Shown: piece after piece, positions 53,601-63,159 of the stretch
Position numbering within the stretch: the first letter of the stretch is position 1
How the letters are laid out: every line of letters starts with the position of its first letter
Origin: Liolophura sinensis
Taxonomy: Eukaryota > Mollusca > Polyplacophora > Chitonida > Chitonidae
DNA: 64,000 nt
Direction: 5' to 3'
NCBI RefSeq assembly: GCF_032854445.1
Contig: NC_088297.1
Coordinates: 13,941,335 to 14,005,334 of the forward strand
The notes under the pieces: model-generated
Databases searched by the model: none
Told to the model about the DNA's origin: nothing
The model's input: only the letters and a program-made list of their open reading frames with translations
Made by a program: the position numbers and the translations under genes

Positions 53601-54459
53601 TGACCTCAATGCACCTTAATTCTGATTAAAAGGGGCATATTGCTGCTGGCATAAAAATTGTCCTTCTATTATAAATGTTATCTACATATACATTTAGTTG
53701 GACTTCCGTATGACTACTGACATATATCTGACCGTGAGTGGACAATCAAAAATGTTTGGTTATTCCCTCTCTCAAGTCGTTATGCCGTAATTCTTCTAGA
53801 ATTTGAGACACTATAAAATTCGGATACTCTCTAATATTTAACCTTCTGAGATCGCCGACGAAGAGGGTCGCTGATTGGTGTTTACACAAAGCTGATTATA
53901 ACTACCTTACCTAACCTACGACCTGGATATCTGTGCCTGTTACCCATCACGGATGATCACCCAGGGGGCTGGCCTGTTGCTCTCTACCAACGGTCAGTCA
54001 CCAATGTCTGCTACCATACCTGTCTGCTACCATTTAGGCAGTGTCTATTTACCTTACATTGAACTGAAATCGATTTGTCAGAAACGAGCAAACATTTATA
54101 ATTAGTCAAAGGTTATTTTTTAATTCTTGTTTACATATATATTATTTTAACACTATGGTAAAATGTTGTTGACAATATTTTATCGCCGAGTTGAAGGTAA
54201 CCTCTCTGGAGCTACGTACTGGAGCCGATTTGCAAGGCCCCAACTATGTACATACATGTACGTCACCGTAGTGTCGGGCTTCATTGTTGTAATGTTGTAC
54301 ATGTAAATTGATGTAAATTGATGACATCATGTGAGAATGCTCTAAACTGGTGTCAGTACACGGATTATACCTAGTCCTTGCACACAGCCCTGAGTTGGCG
54401 GTGAGATGAGAAAAGAAGACAAGCAGTGCCCCCACTTCCGCCGAAACACAGTATAAGCC
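53601..54459. other. Region without recognised gene
   Basis: Only short ORFs are present and I see no element. Confidence 0.5.
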
Positions 54460-54592
54460 TAACGAGATATACCGATAACAACTTCTGTTTATTTGGAAAC
54501 CACGTTTTGGTATAGATACTAATATCGTTTTAGTATCTACACCGAAACGCCGCTTCCAAAATAAAGAGAAGTTGTTATCCATATATCTCTTA
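54460..54592. mobile_element. Foldback element with about 62-bp arms
   Basis: Left arm (gagatataccgataacaact ... tatagatacta) and right arm (tagtatctacaccgaaacgc ... gttgttatccatatatctc) are inverted copies with a loop of about 8 nt. The arms are roughly 85% alike. It resembles a small palindromic MITE. Confidence 0.82.
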
Positions 54593-55019
54593 TTTTATCC
54601 AACTTAACTTCTAAATGCCGCTCAAAGATGTTACAGGATAAGCGCCATTGCATGGTTTAGCGTATCATGCAGTTCTTTACTCCGATTATGTTCACGATTT
54701 AGTACTGTTTACTAATCGTACTGATTTAGTACTGTTACTAATCGATTTACACCTTTCACTGTAAAACGATTTACACCTTTTCACTGTAAAACGTTAATTT
54801 ATTTGGGTCATCTAATTTTTACTATTATGTACTGTACATGTCCCCTTTAGATTGTTGACTTTTATCATTCTTATCATGTCTGAGTTTGTACTCTTATGAA
54901 CCCTATATTCGAAAATGTTTTAAATAGGCATAATCGTCAAGGGAACTGGCTGAACGGTCGGGTGTCACTATGTCTTCTGTCTGACATACAGGTTCTTTGC
55001 ACATTACGTCATTCAACTC

Positions 55020-55370
55020 ATTTTTGTAGTAGCTATCAGCAATTTAAGGGGCACTTTTCTTTTTGGAGGTTTTATTTAAGATTATGAAAAATGTATCTGC
55101 CTGAATGGTCAGGTGAGTGGTTTTACCGCTAACAAAGCCTTTTAATTGCAACGTTAGTCCTGGTGTACCGCCTTTTTCAATACTTCGCACTGAACGCCCC
55201 GCCCAGTGTTTTTGTTGGCGCCGTACCACGTCTCTATGTTTTCATCCTTTTTTCCCCCTTCATGCTTCAGGCGACCGCTTTGCTGACTGACGAACGGTGC
55301 AACGTTTATATACTTTGGTTCAAAGAAAATGAGATGTTAGGGGCAATTAAGACATGTGCGGAGGCGTGAC
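55020..55370 (+). repeat. Duplicated upstream region of the secreted gene, copy 2, distal part
   Basis: tatgaaaaatgtatctgcct, gaatggtcaggtgagtgg and ttaccgctaacaaagc match 30,630-30,725. The continuation of this duplicate lies at 58.9-60.0 kb, separated by about 3.5 kb of other sequence. Confidence 0.7.
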
Positions 55371-55692
55371 AAGTGAGTTTGTCGCACAAGTTCATACTTA
55401 TCAGAGATCTAGAGGATCCGGGTACATTGTCTGGTACTGAGGACGGGGAAGGTGTGGACTAAAACCAGTGTATGAAGGCGTTTGTGGGTCGGCCAAGTGA
55501 CAATAAAGGTTTTTAAGGCCAAACACGGTACCTTTTCAAGCGTAACGGCGGCTCGCACTCCACAGGAGCCTTATGGCAAAGTCGGTAATGATCAATGGTG
55601 CACACACACCTTAGGTTCGAACTAGTTTAAGGCATTGGCCACCAGTGGAAAAGGTATAGAAACTCTCGGTTTCACACACAGGTCCTGTTTCA

Positions 55693-55964
55693 TTTATTTA
55701 TTTATTTATTTGATTGGTGTTTTACGCCGTACTCAAGAATATTTCACTTATACGACGGCGGCCAGCGTTATGGTGGGAGGAAACCGGGCGGAGCCCGGAG
55801 GAAACCCACGGCCATCCGCAGGTTGCTGGCAGACCTTCCCACGTACGGCCGGAGAGGAAGCCAGCATGAGCTGGACTTGAACTCACAGCAACCGCATTGG
55901 TGAGAGGCTCCTGGGTCATTGCGCTGTGCTAGCGCGCTAACCGACTGAGCCACGGAGGCCCCCT
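55693..55964 (-). mobile_element. SINE family A, full-length with target-site duplication
   Basis: A complete minus-strand copy from tttatttatttatttatttg to gagccacggaggccccct, flanked by a 12-bp direct repeat GGTCCTGTTTCA at 55681-55692 and 55965-55976. Confidence 0.93.
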
Positions 55965-56819
55965 GGTCCTGTTTCAACATGCTTGTATGACTGATTACAT
56001 GGAAATCCGAAGCGGCATATTAGTAACATGTATGAAAGTATCGAATTTATACCGAAAACAACATTAAAGGTCAGAGGTTTAACCCGGGTAGTAGGAGACT
56101 TTCCACCAATAGAACTGACTGCCAGCGTCTGAGAAAATCAATCAAGTATATCCTTAAAAACAGTCAAAAATTAATCATTATCTTTTCATTAAGGATCTTT
56201 TCGCTGATAGAAGTTTGTACTTAGCTAGTATGACTGTATGTAGGATACAGACACTGTCCAAACGGTATGTATGTGTCTCTTGTCAAGGCTAGAAGGTACC
56301 TTGTCTAGCTGTAGAGTAAGCCCAAGAAATGAACCTTAACTTTCTAGCATTTCTTCTTCGTCCATAGTGAAGCATAAACTTATCATTGGAAACAAAACTG
56401 TCCTATAATATAATATGTTATAATGATAACCCTTTTGCCATAAACAGTCCCAATATTTCCGTGCATTCATAATGTTAGAGGTCTACCTCGTTATAGGCCT
56501 CGTTATAGGCCTACAACGCAGAATTCCATGCGACATGAATCAATAAAAGTTAACTGGTCAAACGGGGCAAAACATCGACTGTTGCGCTAGGAATGTATAC
56601 TAAGACACTACTTGGCAGCTATGTCCCTTACTAAATTAAATTTTCACTACCAGTCGGCACACACGGAAGGCTATATATTTTCCAGAACTTACTCTCAGTC
56701 CAAAATTTGACAAAATCGTCCTATGTAAATAACACGGGAGCTTCGTGCTAGACTGCCTGAAACCACGCTAGTATCCTAGCGGAACACCTCTTGAAATCGT
56801 TCGGATTATTATTATCGTT

Positions 56820-57235
56820 ATTATTTGTCTTGGTCAAGTCATAAAATTTTGGACTCCAAACTTTGGAGTCTTAATAAGGAACATATGACTCAACTTGGGA
56901 GCCTCATTTGGTTAGCGCGCTAGCGCAGGGTAATGACCCATACCTGGGAAGGTCTGCAGCAACCTGCGGATGCTTGTGGGTTTTGCCTGGGCTGTGCCCG
57001 GTTTCCTCCAACCGTAATGATGGCTGCCGTCGTAGAAGTGAAATATTCTTGAGTACGGCGTAAAACACCAATCAAATAAATAAATAAATCAACTTTTGAC
57101 GCTTACCAGTCATTTGATTTGGCGACCATTTTAAATTTTATTGATAAGCTAAAAAAATCTTCTCCAAAACGGTTAAACATATCGAGATAGACTCTTTGTT
57201 TACAGTTTTAGGTGGATAGCCCTACCCATATTGTA
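56820..57235 (+). repeat. Dispersed repeat C, copy 1 (SINE-interrupted)
   Basis: ttggtcaagtcataaaattt, gccattttaaattttattga-type sequence (here gaccattttaaattttattg) and ggtggatagccctacccata match 57,985-58,235. A family A SINE interrupts this copy. Confidence 0.75.
56895..57089 (+). mobile_element. SINE family A with internal deletion
   Basis: The head (gcctcatttggttagcgcgc) runs to taatgaccca, then jumps to tacctgggaaggtctgcagc, losing about 65 bp of body; the tail is complete. It is flanked by CTCAACTT and ATCAACTT. The uninterrupted paralogue at 58,076-58,090 (atcaagttttgacg) shows the pre-insertion sequence. Confidence 0.88.
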
Positions 57236-57984
57236 CAAAACTTTTAGTTTGGTATGCAAATAAGGCCAAAATTGACCCATCGAAAGTAGGTCAATTTATA
57301 AAACTTCTTTAAATTATTAAACAAACACACCATGGTGCCCCTTGACGTCACAATTACAAATCTGTAAATATTGTTCTTTTTTTAATTTGTGTTGTATTTA
57401 TGTTATGACCAAATAAAAAATACCAACAAAAATTTGACAAAATCGTCCTATGTAAATAACACGGGAACTTCGTGCTAGACTGCCTGAAATCACTGACTGC
57501 AGATTATCGTTGGAACGTCTATTAGCTTTGCAACAATGTATTCTTTCTGTCTTTTGTCCTCGCCTACCAGCAAAACATCAAAGCCTTCTGGTCTCTATGC
57601 CAGTCTTCAGTACTCAGAAAACTCTAAATAATGCCTGGCAGCCTATCGTTCAAATCCAGTACATGTTTCTTAACCACTTTATTTCGCTTTTTATTTTCTT
57701 CTTCTTTTTGTATGCTTCCTTTTTCGCATTTCTACTATTCAACACACAAATAATTTAGCGCGTAGAGAGCCGATCCCCGGGAATTGTTGCCCTCAAGCCC
57801 AATTGAGCATTGTATCTACATGACTGAATTTCGATTTCAGTTAATTCCTGCCAACATTTTTTTTTCTTATCTTTTGAAAAATAATGTACATTAGATCTGC
57901 GGTTTAAGTCCAGTTTATTCCTTATCAGTCTTACATTCTGTTTACATACAGTATTTAGCAGTTTGAAGTTCAAATCTGGTTATA

Positions 57985-58240
57985 ATTAATTTTGGTCAAG
58001 TCGTAAAATTGCAATATCTCGAAAACTGGTAAAGGTAGAAACACGAAATTTTGCAGTTTTAATAATGAACATCTGAATCAAGTTTTGACGTTTTCTGCTG
58101 TTTTACCTGTCACGTGATGTATCGGCCATTTTAAATTTTATTGATTATAAAAATCTTCTTCACCAAAACAGCTAAACCTGTCGACGTGAACTTTTCGCTT
58201 GCAGTTCTTAGGTGGATCGCCCTAACCATAGAAGTTGAAA
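57985..58240 (+). repeat. Dispersed repeat C, copy 2
   Basis: It is the counterpart of 56,820-57,235 without the SINE; it reads gtaaaattgcaatatctcga and cggccattttaaattttatt, then gtggatcgccctaaccatag. Confidence 0.75.
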
Positions 58241-58351
58241 TTTCTTTTTTTAACGTGGTCAGTCAAGTTGTGCGTGCTTGTTGCCGTGACGTAAGATCAC
58301 GTGACGTAAGTCGTCCAACAATATTTTACGCATGGATTGTCCCTGTCTCTC

Positions 58352-58625
58352 GGGGCCTCCGTGGCTCAGTTGGTTAGCGCGCTAGCGCAGCGCAATGACC
58401 CAGGAGTCTCTCACCAATGCGGTCGCTGTGAGTTCAAGTCCAGCTCATGCTGGCTTTCTCTCCGGCCGTACGTGGAAAGGTCTGCCAGCAACCTGCGGAT
58501 GGTCGTGGGTTTCCCCCGGGCTGTGCCCGGTTTCCACCCACCATAATGCTGGCCGCCGTCGTATAAGTGAAATATTCTTGAGTACGGCGTAAAACACCAA
58601 TCAAAAAAAAAAAAAAAAAAAAAAA
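58352..58625 (+). mobile_element. SINE family A, youngest-looking full-length copy
   Basis: The complete copy runs from ggggcctccgtggctcagtt through gtacggcgtaaaacaccaat to a pure A-run of about 23 bases instead of the usual aaat repeats. A 12-bp direct repeat TCCCTGTCTCTC flanks it at 58340-58351 and 58626-58637. It is close to the consensus of all copies in the window, so it is probably a recent insertion. Confidence 0.95.
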
Positions 58626-59331
58626 TCCCTGTCTCTCAGTCATATTGACCATTTGACCAGATCTCTCGGTAATTGGGTCACTAGATTGTTTTAACGGGGT
58701 ATGAAGCTATGTTTATCAGTGGCTGATCGAGTAAAGAATGACGATATTATGAGCGTAGCATTGCCGAAACGGTGAAAGAATTCATTGAATTTGATTGAGA
58801 TAACAGAATGTACTAGCCGTACAGCTTAGTTGGACCTAAGCCAGCACAAGGCAAAAAAGGTCTTTTCCTATGCCGCCTTTGTGACAAAGGGGATAATTTC
58901 AGTTTAAAAACTTTAGGTTGTCCGTTCTTGGATAGTAATGTACCAAAGAGTTCTCCATATCGCGGATGCATATAAGGCCTAGTAGCGCTAGTGAGGTCCT
59001 GTATAGGATGTGGTGATTTCAATCTGTTTTTGTACTAGTTTGTGTCACTGATACGCCATCAACGCCATTAGACGTCGTCCTGTTCGGAACGACAATCACA
59101 CAAACCGGAGAGAAAACATTGTTCGGCCATATAAGACTAAAATAGGAAATACCTACATGTAAAGCGACAAAATAGTTACAAAAGAGGACCTTACTCAAAA
59201 GACACAGAATCAGCTCAAAACCCCCACTACGCAACCACTAACAAACTGAGCATGGTCGCCTGATGTGAAAATTTTTTCCAACAAAAAATATTGATGACCC
59301 ACAAGTAGATAGTATGGTTGCATTATTCCGG

Positions 59332-59370
59332 AGTGAGTGAGTGCTTGGGGTTGAACGTCGTGCTCAACGC
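59332..59370 (-). mobile_element. SINE family B tail fragment
   Basis: gagtgagtgagtgcttgggg then ttgaacgtcgtgctcaac is the reverse of the family B end. It is flanked by cattattccgga(g) on both sides (59,320 and 59,372), which looks like a target-site duplication around a very short insertion. Confidence 0.75.
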
Positions 59371-59862
59371 ATTATTCCGGAGACTATATGACTATTCCGA
59401 CATATAAGTGAATGTACTGTCTACCTGCGTGTTACACAACCTGATACTCGAGCCCTGTCGCACCTGTCATATAGCTTGAACAATTGGCTCTTGTCCGTCT
59501 GAAAAAGAAGAACCAAACATGATAAACTCCAGTATCTAGGTTGCGCCACGTATTCAACAGAACGTTTAGCTGACGAGCGCTTTGAGTTCGAGTGTACATA
59601 GTGTATTACAGGACGTTCAGTGTATTAAAGGATGTAGTCAGCCGTTAAGGCTATGTGAACGTGAAGTACAAAGGCGAAAGAAAAAGAAAAATGAACAAGG
59701 AACATCTTCATTGTTCTTGTATGTTGGGTGCGCCGATATTGGACACAAAATTGCCCACACATTTTCCAGCTATGTGCAGCAGGTACTCGCATAAGGTGAC
59801 GCTGTCATGCGTTATGGCTCTGACTGATGCCTAATAGGGCACTATATCGGAGCCTGAGCACC

Positions 59863-59868
59863 ATAAAG
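59863..59868 (+). promoter_or_regulatory. Putative TATA-like element of the paralogue
   Basis: ATAAAG in the block gagcaccataaagtcgcc, identical in context to that at 31,800 and 73 bp before the ATG. Conservation between two otherwise diverging copies is the only support. Confidence 0.4.
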
Positions 59869-59935
59869 TCGCCATCCACCTTGCCTCAACACACAGTTCA
59901 CGAACGCAAGAGTTGGCTGCAGGTCAATCACAAAC

Positions 59936-60008
59936 ATGGAGAAAGACACATTTGTGAAGATTTGTCGCTTCCTGTTCATTCTCATGATAACAATGAAGTT
60001 AGTGAATG
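59936..60008 (+). CDS. Paralogue of the secreted cysteine-rich gene, exon 1
   Basis: The 73-nt exon encodes MEKDTFVKICRFLFILMITM then KLVN, ending in phase 1 with the donor gtaagt at 60,009. It differs from the exon at 31,876 at scattered sites while keeping the signal-peptide character (basic start, hydrophobic core), length and phase, so it may well be functional. Exons 2-4 were not found before the window ends; intron 1 already exceeds 3.9 kb, enlarged by a Tc1-like transposon and SINEs. Confidence 0.7.
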
Positions 60009-60086
60009 GTAAGTTTGTTCAGATTTATCTCTGTCTTTATTTTTTGTTTGTTTTAGAAACATTGATCTTTCCTTTGTGAATGGTAG

Positions 60087-60356
60087 TTTGATTTGATTTG
60101 ATTTGATTGGTGTTTTACGCCGTACTCAAGAATATTTCACTTATACGACGGCGGCCAGCATTATGGTGGGTGGAAACCGGGCAGAGTCCGGGGGAAACCC
60201 ACGACCATCCGCAGGTTAACGACTGACCTTCCCACGTACGGCTGGAGAGGAAGCCAGCATGAGCTGGACTTGGACTCACAGCGACCGCATTGGTGAGAGA
60301 CTCCTGGGTCATTACGCTGCGCTAGCGCACTAACCGACTGAGCCACGGAGACCCCC
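60087..60356 (-). mobile_element. SINE family A, full-length, in the paralogue's intron 1
   Basis: The minus-strand copy has tail repeats gatttgatttgattggtg (attt-type variation) and a complete tRNA head ending ctgagccacggagaccccct. It starts about 80 bp after the exon 1 donor. Confidence 0.92.
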
Positions 60357-60439
60357 TACGAAAAGGAAGGCAGTGGCGTATTCAGGTGGACTATAACTCT
60401 CTAAGGCCAGCGCCTTTGCATTGTTCCCATGCTTATATC

Positions 60440-60541
60440 ATACAATGACAACACAGCATTTATTGTAATTCTTGACCAGTGAGTTTTGTTTACCTAATTA
60501 CTCCTATTCCATGGTGTCAAGAGGGATGTAAATTACTACTA
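60440..60541 (+). repeat. Composite repeat, part upstream of the Tc1 insertion
   Basis: acacagcatttattgtaatt and ttccatggtgtcaagaggga correspond to 45.05-45.15 and 25.33-25.36 kb. The continuation is after the transposon, at 62,069. Confidence 0.65.
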
Positions 60542-62066
60542 CACTCTTCAAAAAAAGAAACGCAAAACCCAAATATCAATGTAAATTTTATGTTATTCAA
60601 GGACGTGTAGATCAGCGGAAAACAAAGATACATGAATGAAATTTTGTGGAGCAATGCATTGCTATGTTTTCCATATTTCATGAGAGTAGCAGTCATCACA
60701 GTCATTACTGCTGTCCACCATGTAGTGTTGAAGTCATTACCTCGTATGACCACCTCCAGCTGCTACTACTGCCCGACACCTCCTGGGTACAGATCGAATC
60801 AGTCGTTGGATGTTTTGCTGTGGAATCCTTCTCCATTCCTCCTGCAGCATGTGGAACAACTGTTGAAGATTCTGTGGTGGAATACGACGTCGACGCACCC
60901 GTCTATCGATCTGATCCCAAAGGTGTTCGATTGGGTTTAGATCCGGGGATTTGGAGGGCCAGGGAAGGGTATTGATGTTGTTATTGGCCAGGTAGTCCAC
61001 GGTGGCACGTGCTGTGTGGGGCCTGGCGTTGTCCTGTTGGAAGAGCTGCCGTTGAAGGTCAACAAGGCGAAGGACGTGCGGGGCGGAGAATCTGGTCGAT
61101 GTATCGATTGGCCGTCAGATTGCCTTGGACAAGCACAAGCTCCGATCTGCGGGTGTATGAGATGGCTCCCCAAACCATAACACTCCCTCCACCGAATCTG
61201 TTCACCTGTCTGATGCAGTGAGGGGCAAAACGTTCATGACGTCGTCTGTAGACACGGTCTCCACCATCACGTCGCCTGAGGAGATAACGAGGAGATAACG
61301 GGATTCATCGCTAAATCATATGCGCCTCCAGTTTGCCAGGTTTCATGGTAGCACTGTGGTACACCATCTCACTTGTCAACGTCGTGTCAAGGAGGGGGCA
61401 ACTTTTGGACGTTTGGCACGTATTCCTACTTCTCGGAGACGGTTCCTGATTGTCTGATCGGACACGCTTCGGGCTCCAAACTGTTCTTGTGCTGTGTCCC
61501 GGGCGGTACGATGGCGGTCACGTAGGTGGGTTACCCGGATGTACCGATCTTGGGCAGGTGTGGTGACTCTAGGTCTTCCTGATCTTGGACGGTCATTTGT
61601 CAAATTTGTTTGACGAAATCGATCCCACAACCAAGTTATTGTGCTGGGATGAACGTTGAAGATCCTTGCCACCTCACTCTTTGATTCTCCAGCTTGCAAT
61701 CGTCCGATTGATTTCGGTCGGCAGCGTTGAGACGTCCCATTTTCGTGTACAGTACTTGCAAAGATATTGGATAAAATTGTGAGATTCATTTGGGTCTTTT
61801 ATAGTCACATGCTGTACTCATGTTTTGCACGTGACAAACAATCATTGTGCCTGAACTTCGTGCTGCACGACATCAACGCACATCATAACAATCCTAATTG
61901 ATCAAACCGTTCAAAATCATTTTTGGTTGCGTTTGGTCAAGGATGATCTTCTGAAACATTCCAGTAACAATGTGCAACCCTACAAAACTGTTTGAGTTAA
62001 CATATGTGTACAAAATTGTAAGTATCATTTTTGATTTTCATTTTGCGTTTCTTTTTTAGAAGAGTG
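60542..62066 (-). mobile_element. Tc1/mariner-superfamily transposon (DD34E), complete ends
   Basis: The ends are inverted repeats: left CACTCTTCAAAAAAAGAAAC then gcaaaa; right ttttgcgtttcttttttaga then agagtg. TA flanks both ends (60540-60541 and 62067-62068), the Tc1/mariner target duplication. The length is 1,525 bp. It carries one transposase gene on the minus strand, broken by frameshifts. It lies within a composite-repeat copy, which resumes directly afterwards, so the insertion boundaries are well supported. Confidence 0.93.
60737..61789 (-). pseudogene. Tc1-type transposase, frameshifted
   Basis: Reading on the minus strand: an N-terminal paired-like region from 61,789 with KSEVARIFNVHPSTITWLWD (helix-turn-helix) and PRSGRPR (GRPR-like linker), then a second helix-turn-helix to about 61,376, where a frameshift and stop occur. 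The first catalytic Asp is in SDESR (about 61,310), the second in FQQDNARPHTA (about 61,030), and the Glu in SPDLNPIEHLWD (about 60,920). There are 34 residues between the second Asp and the Glu (DD34E). At least two frame breaks, near 61,375 and 61,080, mean it is not translated as one protein. Confidence 0.9.
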
Positions 62067-62068
62067 TA

Positions 62069-62360
62069 TTTCAGTATTTACATAAGTACTTAGAAGAAAA
62101 CCTTAACTGATGTTAAATGACAAGATGACATATGACTCTTTGACAGAATATCTCACTGTCGTCGTTGCCCTGGTTTTGCTCGCTATGCTGTAGACATTCG
62201 TATTGCAAGATGTTATATGTACAAGACTATAAAATAAACGACATGTTCTTTTTCTTGTGACGTTTCACTGACACAAATCACACTACCCCGAATTGTTTCC
62301 CAAGAGTTAGAAAACGGCTTTCAAACCTGGCAATTTTTTTTGCAAAGTTTTTGAAAATAC
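62069..62360 (+). repeat. Composite repeat resuming after the Tc1 insertion
   Basis: ctgatgttaaatgacaagat, tatctcactgtcgtcgttgc and tgacgtttcactgacac match 25.40-25.55 kb. The distance between flanking blocks without the transposon agrees with the other copies. Confidence 0.65.
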
Positions 62361-62374
62361 GCTTTTTTCTAGCA

Positions 62375-62540
62375 TGGTCGCTCCCTCTCCGGAAGTTTTT
62401 GCAGCAACATGCTGATGATCGTGGGTTTCCCCCGGGCTCTGTCCGGTTTCCTTCCACCATAATCTTGGCTGCCGTCGTATAAGTGAAATATTCTTGAGTT
62501 AGACGATACCTAGTAGAATACCAATCAAATAAGTAAATAC
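62375..62540 (+). mobile_element. SINE family A, 5'-truncated
   Basis: tcgctccctctccggaagtt to ttcttgagttagacgatacc and aataccaatcaaataagta, with a 15-bp insertion in the conserved tail. Confidence 0.82.
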
Positions 62541-62639
62541 TTAGGAGTCAGGCATAAAGAATCAGTCAGTCAAAAGACAATCAATCTTAATCAATCAGCT
62601 TCCTAGAATTACCTTAAATGCTGTGACGACACGACAACC

Positions 62640-63065
62640 AGACAATGCAACGGTACATCTTATCTGGACGTATATTTCTATAAAGACCGAAATGGTTCCT
62701 TTCACGCAGTTTCTCGACTTTTCGACAAGATTGATAGTTTTAATTTTGTCATTGTAAATTTTCCTTACGCGGCAATATACGGAAGGGCCCTGCATACGGC
62801 GTGTAGATACCTGGCTTTGTAGAATTTGTTAGAACCTGTGTTATGTGACGATTTCAATCAACGTCACAAGTTATTACCCCAAACAAACTACTGTGTCAAG
62901 GCAATTCTATCGAAAACCTTCAGTTTTCTTAAGTTTTACAATAAGTATAATTCCCCTGTAAGTAAATGTGGACAGAGAGTCCGGAATCTCTGGCGCTGTG
63001 CTTCACATTTGTGTCTTATACCGCTTAACACGGGGCTAGGGGCGGTCTATTCATCCTGTTGAATT
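62640..63065 (+). pseudogene. Penelope-like reverse transcriptase 3' fragment
   Basis: The nucleotide sequence is close to 27,450-27,870: tatttctataaagaccgaaa, cgacaagattga, gaagggccctgcatacggcg, gatttcaatcaacgtcacaa and gtggacagagagtc. It covers the stretch after the Y-I-D-D motif. Stops occur in each frame. Confidence 0.75.
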
Positions 63066-63159
63066 AGCCCACCACTTTGGATATCTGAACAATCGCAATC
63101 AAAACTTAACTGACATATATATTCCATTATCGACAATGGATATTTTAACATAATACACT

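Larger units (their letters stand above)
56702..57495. repeat. 58-bp direct repeats 727 bp apart
   Basis: 56,702-56,765 and 57,429-57,492 share caaaatcgtcctatgtaaat, aacacgggagcttcgtgcta (one difference) and gactgcctgaaa. The segment between contains one copy of another dispersed repeat and a SINE. Confidence 0.85.
58900..59935 (+). repeat. Duplicated upstream region of the secreted gene, copy 2, proximal part
   Basis: It is similar to 31,010-31,875, including agactaaaatagga, actacgcaacca, catggtcgcctg, gcactatatcg, gagcaccataaagtcg and caagagttggctgc. A SINE B tail fragment at 59,332-59,370 is specific to this copy. Confidence 0.82.

Noticed and set aside
60632-60975. Plus-strand ORFs of about 100 codons
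   Set aside because: They are the antisense shadow of the Tc1 transposase catalytic region, which is on the minus strand.
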